The translations under genes and the position numbers were made by a program. The notes beneath the pieces were generated by a model that did not search any database, was not told where the DNA came from, and worked only from the letters and a program-made list of their open reading frames with translations. A DNA stretch of 60,672 bases. Source: Acidobacteriaceae bacterium (GTDB lineage: Bacteria; Acidobacteriota; Terriglobia; Terriglobales; Acidobacteriaceae). Location: the NCBI GenBank assembly GCA_027452125.1, contig DAIDGZ010000011.1, positions 1-60,672 on the forward strand, given 5' to 3'. Position 1 is the first letter of the stretch, and each line of letters opens with the position of its first letter. Shown piece after piece: positions 9,065 through 18,254 of this stretch.

Positions 9065-10101
9065 TGGCTACCGCAACTCCAAATCCTAAAGTCAATCACA
9101 TCGGCCTTCCCATCCTGGACTATCGCGGCGGCAAGACGACGCTTTGCGCCGGCTGCGGCCACAACGCCATCTCTGAGCGCATTATCGATGCGATGTTTGA
9201 GATGGGTGTGGAACCAGAGCGGGTTGTGAAAATGAGCGGCATCGGCTGCTCCTCGAAGAGCCCGGCCTACTTCATGAGCCGTTCGCATAGCTTCAACAGC
9301 GTGCACGGCCGCATGCCCTCGGTAACCACAGGCGCGCTGCTGGCCAACCAGGACCTGACGGCGCTCGGCGTCTCGGGCGATGGCGACACGGCATCGATCG
9401 GCGTGGGCCAGTTTGTGCACATGATGCGCCGCAATCTTCCGATGATCTACATCATCGAAGATAACGGTGTATATGGCCTGACCAAGGGCCAGTTCTCGGC
9501 TACTGCGGACATCGGCTCCAAGCTCAAGACGGGCGTCATCAATGATCTGCCCCCGATCGACACCTGCGCTCTGGCGATTCAGTTGGGTGCAACGTTCGTG
9601 GGCCGCTCCTTTTCTGGCGACAAGAAGCAGCTGCTCTCTATGCTGAAGGCTGCCATTGCACACAAGGGAACCGTGATGCTCGATGTGATCAGCCCCTGCG
9701 TGACCTTCAACGATCACGAGGGCTCCACCAAGAGCTACAAGTTCCTGCAGGAGAACGAGGAGCCAATCAACGAGATCGGGTTCATCCCCAGCTTCTCCGA
9801 CATCGAAATTGACTATGACTCCGGTCAGGTCTACGACGTGGAGATGCACGATGGATCGAGCCTGCGTCTGCGCAAGTTGCTCGAAGACTACGACCCGACG
9901 GACAAGGCGAGCGCGGTGCGTACGCTGATGGAAGCCCACGAGCGCAACGAAGTCCTCACGGGCATCTTCTACATCGACACGCAGAAGCCCACGTTCATCG
10001 ACCAGCTGAACATGGTGGATGGCCCTCTGGCCACGCTGCCCGAGTCGCTAACGCGTCCTACCAAGGCCGCTCTCGATACGCTGATGGCCAATCTGCAGTA
10101 G
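9064..10101 (+). CDS. korB: 2-oxoacid:ferredoxin oxidoreductase, beta (TPP-binding) subunit
   Basis: A 345-residue partner of the preceding subunit. It binds thiamine diphosphate and an iron-sulfur cluster. The N-terminus shows TTLCAGCGHNAISERI, where CxxC supplies cluster cysteines, then KMSGIGCSSKSPAYF. The TPP-binding loop is SGDGDTASIGVGQFVHMMRRN with a downstream IIEDNGVYGLTKGQ. Length and motifs match KorB/PorB. The start overlaps the korA stop by one base, and a strong intrinsic terminator follows 16 bases after the stop, so korA-korB form a closed two-gene operon. Confidence 0.94.
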   Translation: MATATPNPKVNHIGLPILDYRGGKTTLCAGCGHNAISERIIDAMFEMGVEPERVVKMSGIGCSSKSPAYFMSRSHSFNSVHGRMPSVTTGALLANQDLTALGVSGDGDTASIGVGQFVHMMRRNLPMIYIIEDNGVYGLTKGQFSATADIGSKLKTGVINDLPPIDTCALAIQLGATFVGRSFSGDKKQLLSMLKAAIAHKGTVMLDVISPCVTFNDHEGSTKSYKFLQENEEPINEIGFIPSFSDIEIDYDSGQVYDVEMHDGSSLRLRKLLEDYDPTDKASAVRTLMEAHERNEVLTGIFYIDTQKPTFIDQLNMVDGPLATLPESLTRPTKAALDTLMANLQ

Positions 10102-10117
10102 CTGATTCCAGTACTTG

Positions 10118-10152
10118 ACAGGCCGGTTCCATGACGGGACCGGCCTGTTTTC
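10118..10152 (+). terminator. Intrinsic terminator of korAB
   Basis: ACAGGCCGGT (10118-10127) pairs perfectly with ACCGGCCTGT (10139-10148). The inner bases TCC/GGG extend the stem around an ATGAC loop, and TTTTCTTTT follows. It lies just after the korB stop and just before the convergent addA-like gene end. Confidence 0.88.
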
Positions 10153-10172
10153 TTTTGCACTGACTACAGACT

Positions 10173-13100
10173 CTACTTGATCTCCCACCAGTCGAAAGCC
10201 GCCAGGCGCGGATAGTACAGTGCGCAGCGAACCGTGGCGCCGCCGCCATGCAGATTGCGCAGGATGCGGGCATAGGCCTCAACCTGAGGCGCGAAGAGAG
10301 GACGCAGACCGGCAACTCCTGTGGCATCGTCCGGTGAGTCACCGACAGTGGTTTTGTAGTCAACGATCCACCATGCTTCGTTTCCACTGCTTTGAGGTTG
10401 CAGACCCGCGCGAAAGACGCGATCTACCTGCACGGTGCGAAGCGAGCCGTTTACGACTCCAGTCCAGCGAACTTCACTGGCGGCCTCAGGGTGCTGCGCC
10501 AGTATCCATAAGGCGAGCGGATCGGCAAGAGCATTGCGGACGATGGCAACAGCCTGGCTAGCCATCTGCTCTGCACGTTCTAATGGGACGCCCATTGATC
10601 GCACGTCCGCGACGATACGAGGGCGCATCGCTGTCAAAGCGGATTCCGCGGCCAAGTCACTTGCGATGGCCCGCGAGAGTTCTTCCAGAAGCAGATGCAC
10701 GGCTCGTCCCAGCGCACGCGAAAGCAGGCCACCCTCATGGCGAGAGTAGAGCCGATCCGAATCTGTTCCAACGACGGCTGATTCCGAATCGGCATGCGCG
10801 ATCACTGCCCGTGGCTTGTAGTCCGTTGGCAACCGATGCAGAAGGTTGGGCTTGCTGGCCGAGGGCATCACAACAAGATTGCTCTCGGCGGAGGCTGCAA
10901 GCGATAACAGTTCCGCAGGCTCCCGCGTGATAGTTCTCTGCCAGAGTGCGAACTGCCGTTCGGCTTCGCTCTGTGCTGCCGGCCATGCCGTAGCAAGCAG
11001 GGAATTCGTTGGCTCGACCAGGCTCGGTGAACCATCATCCGCTATTTTGTAGGCAGGGCGTGCAAAAAAGTGCAACTCATTGCGTGCGCGGGTAGCTGCC
11101 ACGTAGAGAAGGCGGCGCAACTCCTGCGACTCTCGCTCACGGCGCGCCTGATCAACCCAATAACGTGTAGGGCTGCGCTCCGCTCCCTTGGATTGCAATG
11201 GAGCGACCAGGAACTCCGTGACTTCTGCGTCTTCGGGCTGCGAAGCCGGATTTACCTTTGCAGCGCGGCCACGCTCAAGCCATGAAAGTAGATCTCGGTT
11301 TACGCGTCCTCTGCCTGTCTGCAGATCGGGTACGATGACCACTTCAAACTCCAACCCTTTCGACTTGTGAATGGTCATCAACTGTACGCCATGCTCGGTG
11401 CTTGCCTGCGGGTCAGGCTGGGCCTGCAGGTCGGCGAGAGCCGCATCGAGAGCTGGTCCCAGCAAATCAGGCTCGCCAGCCGGCAGCTGATCCAGCGAGC
11501 GCCAGAGCAAATCGAGATTCGCCGCGGCTGTCGCGTCCACACAATGTTCGCCGCCCAGGCTAAGCCATACCTGTTGGATCCATGAACCAAGCGATAATGC
11601 AGGCTGGCTGAAGCGAAGATCTGGCGCAGCATGCATGGCCTGCAGCACTCGCGCGGCAGCCAACCGCCCTGGCTCGCTCAGAGAAGACAGCCGCTCGGCA
11701 AGGACTGTGGGGATGGGACGCCTGAGCGACTCTGCATTGTCGCCGCCGGCAGCTATGTAGAGATCGTTGAGCGATAGTCCGCACCACGGCGCGCGCAATA
11801 CACCAAGCCACGCCACACGGTCCTGTGGATTGAGCGTGGCGCGCACTAATGCCAGAGCGTCCAGAATTTCTGGGCGCGTCTGCAGCGGCTCAAGATCGAC
11901 GGCGCGGAAGGGAATCCCCGCCTCCCGAAGCGCTGCCGCGACGGGCCGCAGCGCATTGCGAGCACGCCCCAGCACAGCAATGCGGAATTTTTCTCCATTG
12001 GCACGGGCTTCCTCCGCCGCCGCCAGATGCTTCTGGATCAAGCGGACGATCTCCGCGGCCTGATCTGAGGCTGCCTGCATGCGCAGATCCTTGATCGCCT
12101 GGCCCTGCCTCTGAGATTCGCTGTCCATGCGGTTCCGCGTGCTGGTCCGTGGAACGAAGCTGAAGTGCCAGTTCATGCGGATGGCGTTGTCTGCTTCGGG
12201 CAATTGTCTCGCAGCCTGCGCTGCCGTGAAGCTGACTCCACTGCCATCGTTGAGCGCGAATACCTGTTCAAAACAACCATTCAGACGTTCCACGAGTGTG
12301 GGCACGGTGCGGAAGTTGGCAGTGAGCTGAACCGGATCATGCAGGAGTGGCGGGGCATTGGGAATTTCCAGCCCAACTTCGCGAACGCGCGGAAACAGTT
12401 CCGCGTCCGCATCGCGAAAGAAGTAGATGGACTGCATGGGATCGCCCACGACAAAGCAGGTGCGGCCCTCACGCTCAGGCCATGCCGCGATGAGATGAGC
12501 CAGAAGCTGATGCTGACGACGGCTGGTGTCCTGAAATTCATCTACCAGAAGATGATGAATTTGATCGGCAGCAGCAATCGCAGCATCGGAGGGAAGCCCA
12601 TCTTCGGAGCGGAGAAGATTTTCGGCAATCTGCGCGATCTCGGTAAAGTCCGCGCAGCCTGCCTCGGCAAAGACCACCTTGAGTTCTGCGGCGGCACGGC
12701 TGAGCAAGGTAAAGCAAGCGCGCAGGATTTGCCAGTCATCCTCCGAGTAATGCAGAGGCGCAAGCTGCAGAGTCTTTGCCAGAGTGACTTGAAGATTCGG
12801 AATACTGTCGAGGCCCGCGATGAGTTTGAGAAGTCGGTCCTTCTCCGCTTTACGATCCGCGGGAAATCCATGATTTTTGTCGATGCGTTTGCGGAATCCG
12901 CCGCCGTCTTTTGTGAGAGTCAGCACAGCGAGGCCGACACTGGCCTGGCATGCAGTCTCCAGTTGCTCCGGATCGACGAACGGTGAACGGGGAAACTCGA
13001 CCAATTCGGCGAGTTCGCGATGCACTGTAGTGTTCTGAGTGCAGGCGAATCGGGCCAGTGCCAGTGCTTCGTTACGTGCATTGGGGAGCTGATCGAGCAG

Positions 13101-13829
13101 ATGGCTCAGGTGAGTCAGAGTCGCAGTAGCTGCCTCTGCAAAGGGACGTTCCAGACGAGCGCGCAAAGCATCCCAATCCTGCTCGCGGCGGAGCACGAAT
13201 CCATGCATCCAGCGGTCCCGCTGGCCCAACATGGCAACCAGCAGGTCTTCCATCTCCTGCCAGCCATTGTCACGCCAGAGAAGAAGCGACTCAACAGCCG
13301 TGCGCAGTGCGGCATCCTCTCCGCTAATCCGCGCAAGGGTGCGGCGGGCAGCCAGACGGTATAGCTCCGCGGGCTGGCTGGTTGTGTCGAGCCCGCCACC
13401 CAAACCAGAGAGAAGCGGCTGCTGCAGGGCGAACTCGCGGCAGAAAGAATCGATGGTCGAGATACGCAGTTGTCCCGAAAGATGAATGAGATTCCAGCCG
13501 AGGAGTTCTGAGCGCTGGTAGGCGCGATAGGCCAATACCGCCATCGACATTGGATCCGCGCCGGCAGCGGGTGCGTCTGCGCGGGCAGCCTTTTCCAGCT
13601 CGGCCAGGATACGATGGCGCATCTCAGCGGCTGCTGCCCGCGTGAAGGTGATGGCGACAATCTGCCCCGGCTCGTCGACCTGTCCAAGCAGAAGCAAAAA
13701 GCGGCGGGTGAGCAGGTCGGTTTTACCTGAACCCGCGGGAGCCTGCACGAGTACGGATCGCGATGCATCCAGAGCGCGCAGGCGTTCGTTGTGATCCGGA
13801 GGCAATGGACGAGCGATGGATTCAGGCAT
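10173..13829 (-). CDS. addA: AddA-like UvrD-family helicase/exonuclease
   Basis: About 1218 residues from the ATG at 13827-13829. This start overlaps the upstream gene's stop by 8 bases (ATGCCTGA), which is why I prefer it to longer in-frame versions. It is a superfamily 1 helicase with Walker A APAGSGKTDLLTRRFL (residues about 30-45), Walker B LLVDEFQDTSRRQ, QLTANFRT, the VQLMTIHKSKGLEFE motif and LLYVAATRAR. A C-terminal PD-(D/E)XK nuclease segment is visible as VDRVF followed by WWIVDYKTT. Together with the AddB-like partner it should resect double-strand breaks to load RecA. The pair resembles the RecB-like plus probable-DNA-repair-protein arrangement of other Gram-negatives as much as Firmicute AddAB, so the gene symbol is provisional. 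Confidence 0.87.
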   Translation of the reverse strand: MPESIARPLPPDHNERLRALDASRSVLVQAPAGSGKTDLLTRRFLLLLGQVDEPGQIVAITFTRAAAAEMRHRILAELEKAARADAPAAGADPMSMAVLAYRAYQRSELLGWNLIHLSGQLRISTIDSFCREFALQQPLLSGLGGGLDTTSQPAELYRLAARRTLARISGEDAALRTAVESLLLWRDNGWQEMEDLLVAMLGQRDRWMHGFVLRREQDWDALRARLERPFAEAATATLTHLSHLLDQLPNARNEALALARFACTQNTTVHRELAELVEFPRSPFVDPEQLETACQASVGLAVLTLTKDGGGFRKRIDKNHGFPADRKAEKDRLLKLIAGLDSIPNLQVTLAKTLQLAPLHYSEDDWQILRACFTLLSRAAAELKVVFAEAGCADFTEIAQIAENLLRSEDGLPSDAAIAAADQIHHLLVDEFQDTSRRQHQLLAHLIAAWPEREGRTCFVVGDPMQSIYFFRDADAELFPRVREVGLEIPNAPPLLHDPVQLTANFRTVPTLVERLNGCFEQVFALNDGSGVSFTAAQAARQLPEADNAIRMNWHFSFVPRTSTRNRMDSESQRQGQAIKDLRMQAASDQAAEIVRLIQKHLAAAEEARANGEKFRIAVLGRARNALRPVAAALREAGIPFRAVDLEPLQTRPEILDALALVRATLNPQDRVAWLGVLRAPWCGLSLNDLYIAAGGDNAESLRRPIPTVLAERLSSLSEPGRLAAARVLQAMHAAPDLRFSQPALSLGSWIQQVWLSLGGEHCVDATAAANLDLLWRSLDQLPAGEPDLLGPALDAALADLQAQPDPQASTEHGVQLMTIHKSKGLEFEVVIVPDLQTGRGRVNRDLLSWLERGRAAKVNPASQPEDAEVTEFLVAPLQSKGAERSPTRYWVDQARRERESQELRRLLYVAATRARNELHFFARPAYKIADDGSPSLVEPTNSLLATAWPAAQSEAERQFALWQRTITREPAELLSLAASAESNLVVMPSASKPNLLHRLPTDYKPRAVIAHADSESAVVGTDSDRLYSRHEGGLLSRALGRAVHLLLEELSRAIASDLAAESALTAMRPRIVADVRSMGVPLERAEQMASQAVAIVRNALADPLALWILAQHPEAASEVRWTGVVNGSLRTVQVDRVFRAGLQPQSSGNEAWWIVDYKTTVGDSPDDATGVAGLRPLFAPQVEAYARILRNLHGGGATVRCALYYPRLAAFDWWEIK

Positions 13830-16521
13830 CGTAATCCTCCTCGCTGTTCTCATCGTCCTCGATCTCGTCGACCGCGTCCTGCGCAGCTGCCTGAATACGG
13901 CAAACGGTTTGCAGGCCACACTGTTCGCAGGTCTTGATCGGATCCCGTGGATCAACGTTGGAGCGGCCAGCGAGGAAGTCACCTGCCAGCTGCTCAATGC
14001 TGCGGCGCCAGGCATCGAGCTCCTCCAACGTTAGCTGGGTCTTCATCCATTTCTTTCCATTGCGTGCGTCGGCAAAGAGCGTGGTCTGTGGCGCAAAGAG
14101 GCGTCCGGCAAACTCGGTTTCACCCGCCCGGACCTTGGCAAAGGTCAACCCGCCCAGCGGTTCGGCTTCGCGATCCAGAGCGAAGCCCGCATAGAGGGGA
14201 AGCTGCACATCGTCAGCACGGGGAAGCTGCCATGCCTTGGGGGAGACATCGCCCGTCTTGTAGTCAACCACAAGCACCGTCTGATCCACGAGCCGGTCAA
14301 TGCGGTCCAGCCGCAATTTCAACTGCAAGCCGGCGATGCTGATCTGCGTGTCAGACTCGACCTTCTCCACCATGAAAGGAACGCGTGCCGCCTCATACTC
14401 GAGCCATTCGGTAATCAGACGTGTAAGGCGCTCTCGTTCCAGTTCCAGATACTCGGCGGGCATCAGCTCCAGGGCGGCTCTGGGCATCTTCTCGTCCAAA
14501 ACACTCCCCACGATGCGCGCCACGAACGACGGCAAATCGCTGAGGGCCATTAATTCCGCATGGCTGCGTATTCCTTTCGGCGGTCCTCCCCACACAGCAT
14601 GCAACACCTCATGCAGCAGCCTGCCTCGCTGCGATGCGCTTAGCCCGGACTGTGCAGGCTGCCAGCGTGTCGCATCCAAACGCTCTGTGACAAAGGCCTT
14701 GAAGGGGCATTGCGACTGGTAGGTCAGCAGCGACGATCCGCCGAGGGCCTGCCCAGGCGGAAAGGGAATCTGGCTCGTATCCTGCACGAGCTGCGTGCGC
14801 GGAGCAGGTAGAGGAGATGCGGTATACGCGGGAGGAAGCGATTGCGGGACACCGGCCATCTGCACAATCAGACGGGAAGGGCGCTCTTCAACATCGCCCG
14901 CCAGCCTGGCATAGCTGAAGTGAACCTCGGGGGCAGAGATAAGAAGACGCTGCGTGATTGCATGAGCCAGCTCCCAGTCGAGCTGTGGGTGCGCATGCGG
15001 CATGGCAAACTGGCGCTGAATGCCTATGGGAAGCATGGGATGTGCAGTGCCGCCCTGCGGCCATTGCCCCTCGCTGGCGCCGAGAAACCAGATGCCATCG
15101 GCGACGAGACCGGCAGCTTCTGCCGCACCGGCAATGAGAATGGAAGGATCGCCGGATTCTGACGCGAACAGCGTCTCGCTGAGAATACGGTCGAGCGCAT
15201 CGAGAAACGCGGTGTAGGTGAGAGAACTTCCGTCGAACGCCAGTGAGCCCGCCGCGTCCAGCGCCTGCTGCCAGCGGTTGTAGGCCTGAAACTCCGCGCT
15301 CGACAGCGACCGGCTGCCCGGCCAGCCGAGCAACTGAAGCAGATGTGTCAGCAGCTCTACCCAATCAAGCGGGCTTTGCGCTGAAGCTGAGGAGCGCAGG
15401 CGCAGGCGTGCCGAATCCATTCGTTCACGCCACGCAACAGGCAGGGAGGTTCCCACCCCCCGGGAAGGCTCGAAGAAAGCAGATAACGACCAGCGGTTTC
15501 GCTCCAGGCCACGATGTCGCAGGCGCCGCATGTAGGTGGTCAGAGCCTCCGCCTCTTGTGCATCCGCGACCAGATACGCAGTGGAGAGGAGCCAGTCCAA
15601 CTCGTGCTCCTGCAGAGGGGATGCGAGCCACTTGAGCGCGAGATAGGCGCTGCGGCCTAAAGCGGTTCGGCTAAGCGGTACGCCGAGCGAGAACTCCAGG
15701 CCCGGCGCCGAAGGCAGGGTGGAAAGATGTAGCCGAAAGATACGCTCCATTTCACCGCGGCGCGTGGGAACCTCCTGCGTGAGAACGAGCAACCGCGCCT
15801 GTGGATTCGCCGCAAGTTGCTGGCTGCACCATCGGGCGCAGGCCTCAAGCTCTGCCTGCTGGCCCGGAGCGTCGTAGTAGCAGACCTGCCAGGCTGGATT
15901 GCCGGCAGCGGCACTTCGCCAGCGCCCCCAGGCTTCCAGCAAGGCACGTTGCGCGGGGAGGATGCGGTCAAAGCCAACAAGCAGCAAAGGCGGCCGAGAA
16001 GAGGTGGAGGAGGCAAGCTGGTCTGCAAGCTGGTACGCGAGTCGTGCGGAACTGATCAGCTGATCTTGCCGGCAGACATCGTCGAATTCTGCGAGCCATA
16101 CGCTGAAGGCGGCTGCATCCTGATCCCAGCCGATACGTGCCCGGGCCTGCAGGAACTGCGGCGCATAGCGGCAGAGCAGGCTGTGCGCTTCCATCGCCAT
16201 GTCGGCGAGGCGATAACGATTGCCTTCCAGCGCTGCGGCCAGCGGCGAGTGCGCCGCGATCAATTGGGCCCAAAGCTGGCGCTCCTGCGCGGTATTCAGC
16301 AGCAGCCGGGCATCGGCTGCATAGCTTTCCCAGGAGGTTCGAACGAAACGGCTCCAGTCGAGGATCTGAGGGCTGGGCCAGGCGGCCAGGCCCTCCGCGC
16401 GGCGTGCCTTGTGGAAGCTGGAGGCGAGAGCCCGGGCGGCGCGCTCGCTGGCTGCCACTACGACTCCGCCATCCCGCAGCCAGGCATCCACATCCGTGAG
16501 CATCGCGGAGTTTGTCTCCAT
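13822..16521 (-). CDS. addB: AddB-like PD-(D/E)XK nuclease with probable iron-sulfur cluster
   Basis: About 899 residues from the ATG at 16519-16521 (METNSAMLTDVDAW). An ATG six codons later is also possible. The N-terminal two thirds is an inactivated helicase-like region without a Walker A motif. The C-terminal nuclease domain starts near SLLTYQSQCPFKAFVTERLDA, carries LRLDRIDRLVDQTVLVVDYKTG, and ends with CEQCGLQTVC. The cysteine in QCPFKAF plus the three in CEQCGLQTVC form the four-cysteine pattern of 4Fe-4S AddB/RecB-like nucleases. It is the first gene of a two-gene operon, with 8 bases of overlap to addA. The divergent neighbour is the GH79 gene, 95 bases away. Confidence 0.85.
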   Translation of the reverse strand: METNSAMLTDVDAWLRDGGVVVAASERAARALASSFHKARRAEGLAAWPSPQILDWSRFVRTSWESYAADARLLLNTAQERQLWAQLIAAHSPLAAALEGNRYRLADMAMEAHSLLCRYAPQFLQARARIGWDQDAAAFSVWLAEFDDVCRQDQLISSARLAYQLADQLASSTSSRPPLLLVGFDRILPAQRALLEAWGRWRSAAAGNPAWQVCYYDAPGQQAELEACARWCSQQLAANPQARLLVLTQEVPTRRGEMERIFRLHLSTLPSAPGLEFSLGVPLSRTALGRSAYLALKWLASPLQEHELDWLLSTAYLVADAQEAEALTTYMRRLRHRGLERNRWSLSAFFEPSRGVGTSLPVAWRERMDSARLRLRSSASAQSPLDWVELLTHLLQLLGWPGSRSLSSAEFQAYNRWQQALDAAGSLAFDGSSLTYTAFLDALDRILSETLFASESGDPSILIAGAAEAAGLVADGIWFLGASEGQWPQGGTAHPMLPIGIQRQFAMPHAHPQLDWELAHAITQRLLISAPEVHFSYARLAGDVEERPSRLIVQMAGVPQSLPPAYTASPLPAPRTQLVQDTSQIPFPPGQALGGSSLLTYQSQCPFKAFVTERLDATRWQPAQSGLSASQRGRLLHEVLHAVWGGPPKGIRSHAELMALSDLPSFVARIVGSVLDEKMPRAALELMPAEYLELERERLTRLITEWLEYEAARVPFMVEKVESDTQISIAGLQLKLRLDRIDRLVDQTVLVVDYKTGDVSPKAWQLPRADDVQLPLYAGFALDREAEPLGGLTFAKVRAGETEFAGRLFAPQTTLFADARNGKKWMKTQLTLEELDAWRRSIEQLAGDFLAGRSNVDPRDPIKTCEQCGLQTVCRIQAAAQDAVDEIEDDENSEEDYDA

Positions 16522-16551
16522 TTCAGGGTTATACGACAAGCGGGCCGGCCC

Positions 16552-16582
16552 TTGCCAGATGCGACACATTGAAGCCTATACT
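16552..16582 (+). promoter_or_regulatory. Candidate promoter of the GH79 gene
   Basis: TTGCCA at 16552-16557 and TATACT at 16577-16582 resemble -35 and -10 boxes, but the 19-base spacer is longer than ideal. They lie 35-65 bases before the ATG at 16617, in the short divergent gap shared with the addB-like gene. Confidence 0.35.
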
Positions 16583-16616
16583 TGGTGTTCACCGAAATCT
16601 TGAAAGGCGGGATCCG

Positions 16617-18212
16617 ATGAAACGAGTGACGGGAATTGTCATGATTGCCGGCAGTTGCTTCTTTCTGGGAGGCGTATCAAGGATGAGCGCACAGGAGAGT
16701 GCTGCACCACAGATCAAGCTGGCGCCAGCGGCCATGGCACGCATAGGATCGGTCGATCCGCGTTTCCAGTCGTACAACATAGAGATGGTCGAAGTGACTG
16801 GAGGGCGCTTCTGGAAGCCCTACGCCAGCAAAGCTGAGGCGCCGGCAAGTGCGCCGCAGAAGCTATCGGCTCCGGGAGGGCCGGATCCCTCGCTGTTCGA
16901 GTACAGGCCTCCGCTGGACATGAGCAATGCGCGTCTGCGCAAGCTGGCCGCGGCGCTGGGACCCGCCTATCTGCGCGTGAGCGGAACCTGGGCGAACTCG
17001 GCCTACTTTCAGGATTCCAATGCGCCCGCCCCGAACACCCCGCCAAAGGGATTCGGCAGCGTGCTGACCCGCGCCGAGTGGAAGGGAGTGGTGGACTTTG
17101 CCAAGGCCGCCAACGCGAAGATTGTCACCTCCTTCTCGATAAGCGAGGGAACGCGCGATGGCAGCGGCGTGTGGACGCCGGAGCAGGCGCAAGCATTCCT
17201 GCGCTATACCAGGTCCATTGGCGGAAGCATCGCCGCAGCGGAGTTTATGAATGAGCCGACATTTGCCGCGATGGGCGGGGCTCCCAAGGGCTACGATGCC
17301 AAAGCATACGCCAGGGACTTTGCTGTCTTCCATAAATTTGCCGCCCATGCCGCGCCGCACATGATCATCCTGGGCCCCGGAGGCGTAGGGGAGGGAACTG
17401 CGCTGACGGCCACTCCGATGCCGGGCATGATCAAGACAGCGGACATCCTGGCAGCTACGGGACCGGTGTTTGATGTCATCTCCTATCACTCCTACGGAGC
17501 CGTATCAAGCCGTTGCGCGCGCATGGGAGTAGCGGCCACCACATCCGAAGATGCCGCGCTGACAGCGGAATGGCTGGCACGCAGCGGGGAGATGGAGCAG
17601 TACTACGCGAAGCTGCGCGATGAGTACGAACCCGGGAAGCCGATGTGGAACACGGAAACCGGGCAGGCTGCCTGCGGTGGAGACCGCTGGGCGGCAACCT
17701 TCCTTGACACGTTTCGCTATCTGAACCAACTGGGAACACTGGCTCGGCTGGGCGTACAGGTGCAGATGCACAACACCCTGAACGCCAGCGACTACAGCCT
17801 GCTGGATGAGACCACGTACGAGCCGCGGCCGAATTACTGGGCGGCTTTGCTCTGGCATCAGCTGATGGGGACAACGGTGCTTGATCCGGGCCCGTCGTCG
17901 TCGCCTGATCTTCACGTATATGCCCATTGTCTGCCGGGCAAGTCAGGCGGCATTGCCGTGCTGGCCATCAACGCCGATCGATCCGGAGCACATACGGTCG
18001 AAGCTCCGCTTGCCGGTACGCGCTATACCCTGACGGCGAAGAACCTGCTCGACAAGACGGTCGATCTGAATGGAACTGAGCTGAAATTGGGAGCGGATGA
18101 CGCTCTGCCTGCCATGCGGGGAGCCAAAATCAGCGCCGGAACCATCACGCTTGAGCCGGCCAGCATCACGTTTCTTGCTTTTCCAGAGGCGGGAAATGCA
18201 AGTTGCCGTTAA
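16617..18212 (+). CDS. Heparanase-like glycoside hydrolase, family 79, exported
   Basis: A 531-residue protein with a signal peptide (MKRVTGIVMIAGSCFFLGG) and start ATG 16617 behind AAAGGCGG. The fold is the TIM barrel plus C-terminal beta domain of GH79. The acid/base is E213 in EFMNEPTF and the nucleophile is E347 in MWNTETGQAACGG. The C-terminal region lines up well with animal heparanase, in the order LGVQVQMHN, then DETTYEPRPNYWAALLWHQLMG, then VDLNGTELKLGADDALPAM. GH79 enzymes release glucuronic acid or cleave glucuronide-containing chains. The natural substrate here (plant, fungal or bacterial uronide glycan) is not shown by sequence. It stands alone, followed by a SCO1 gene. Confidence 0.83.
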   Translation: MKRVTGIVMIAGSCFFLGGVSRMSAQESAAPQIKLAPAAMARIGSVDPRFQSYNIEMVEVTGGRFWKPYASKAEAPASAPQKLSAPGGPDPSLFEYRPPLDMSNARLRKLAAALGPAYLRVSGTWANSAYFQDSNAPAPNTPPKGFGSVLTRAEWKGVVDFAKAANAKIVTSFSISEGTRDGSGVWTPEQAQAFLRYTRSIGGSIAAAEFMNEPTFAAMGGAPKGYDAKAYARDFAVFHKFAAHAAPHMIILGPGGVGEGTALTATPMPGMIKTADILAATGPVFDVISYHSYGAVSSRCARMGVAATTSEDAALTAEWLARSGEMEQYYAKLRDEYEPGKPMWNTETGQAACGGDRWAATFLDTFRYLNQLGTLARLGVQVQMHNTLNASDYSLLDETTYEPRPNYWAALLWHQLMGTTVLDPGPSSSPDLHVYAHCLPGKSGGIAVLAINADRSGAHTVEAPLAGTRYTLTAKNLLDKTVDLNGTELKLGADDALPAMRGAKISAGTITLEPASITFLAFPEAGNASCR

Positions 18213-18254
18213 CTTCGCGGCACGTGGTCAGTCCACTGGTTGTACACTGTGAGT

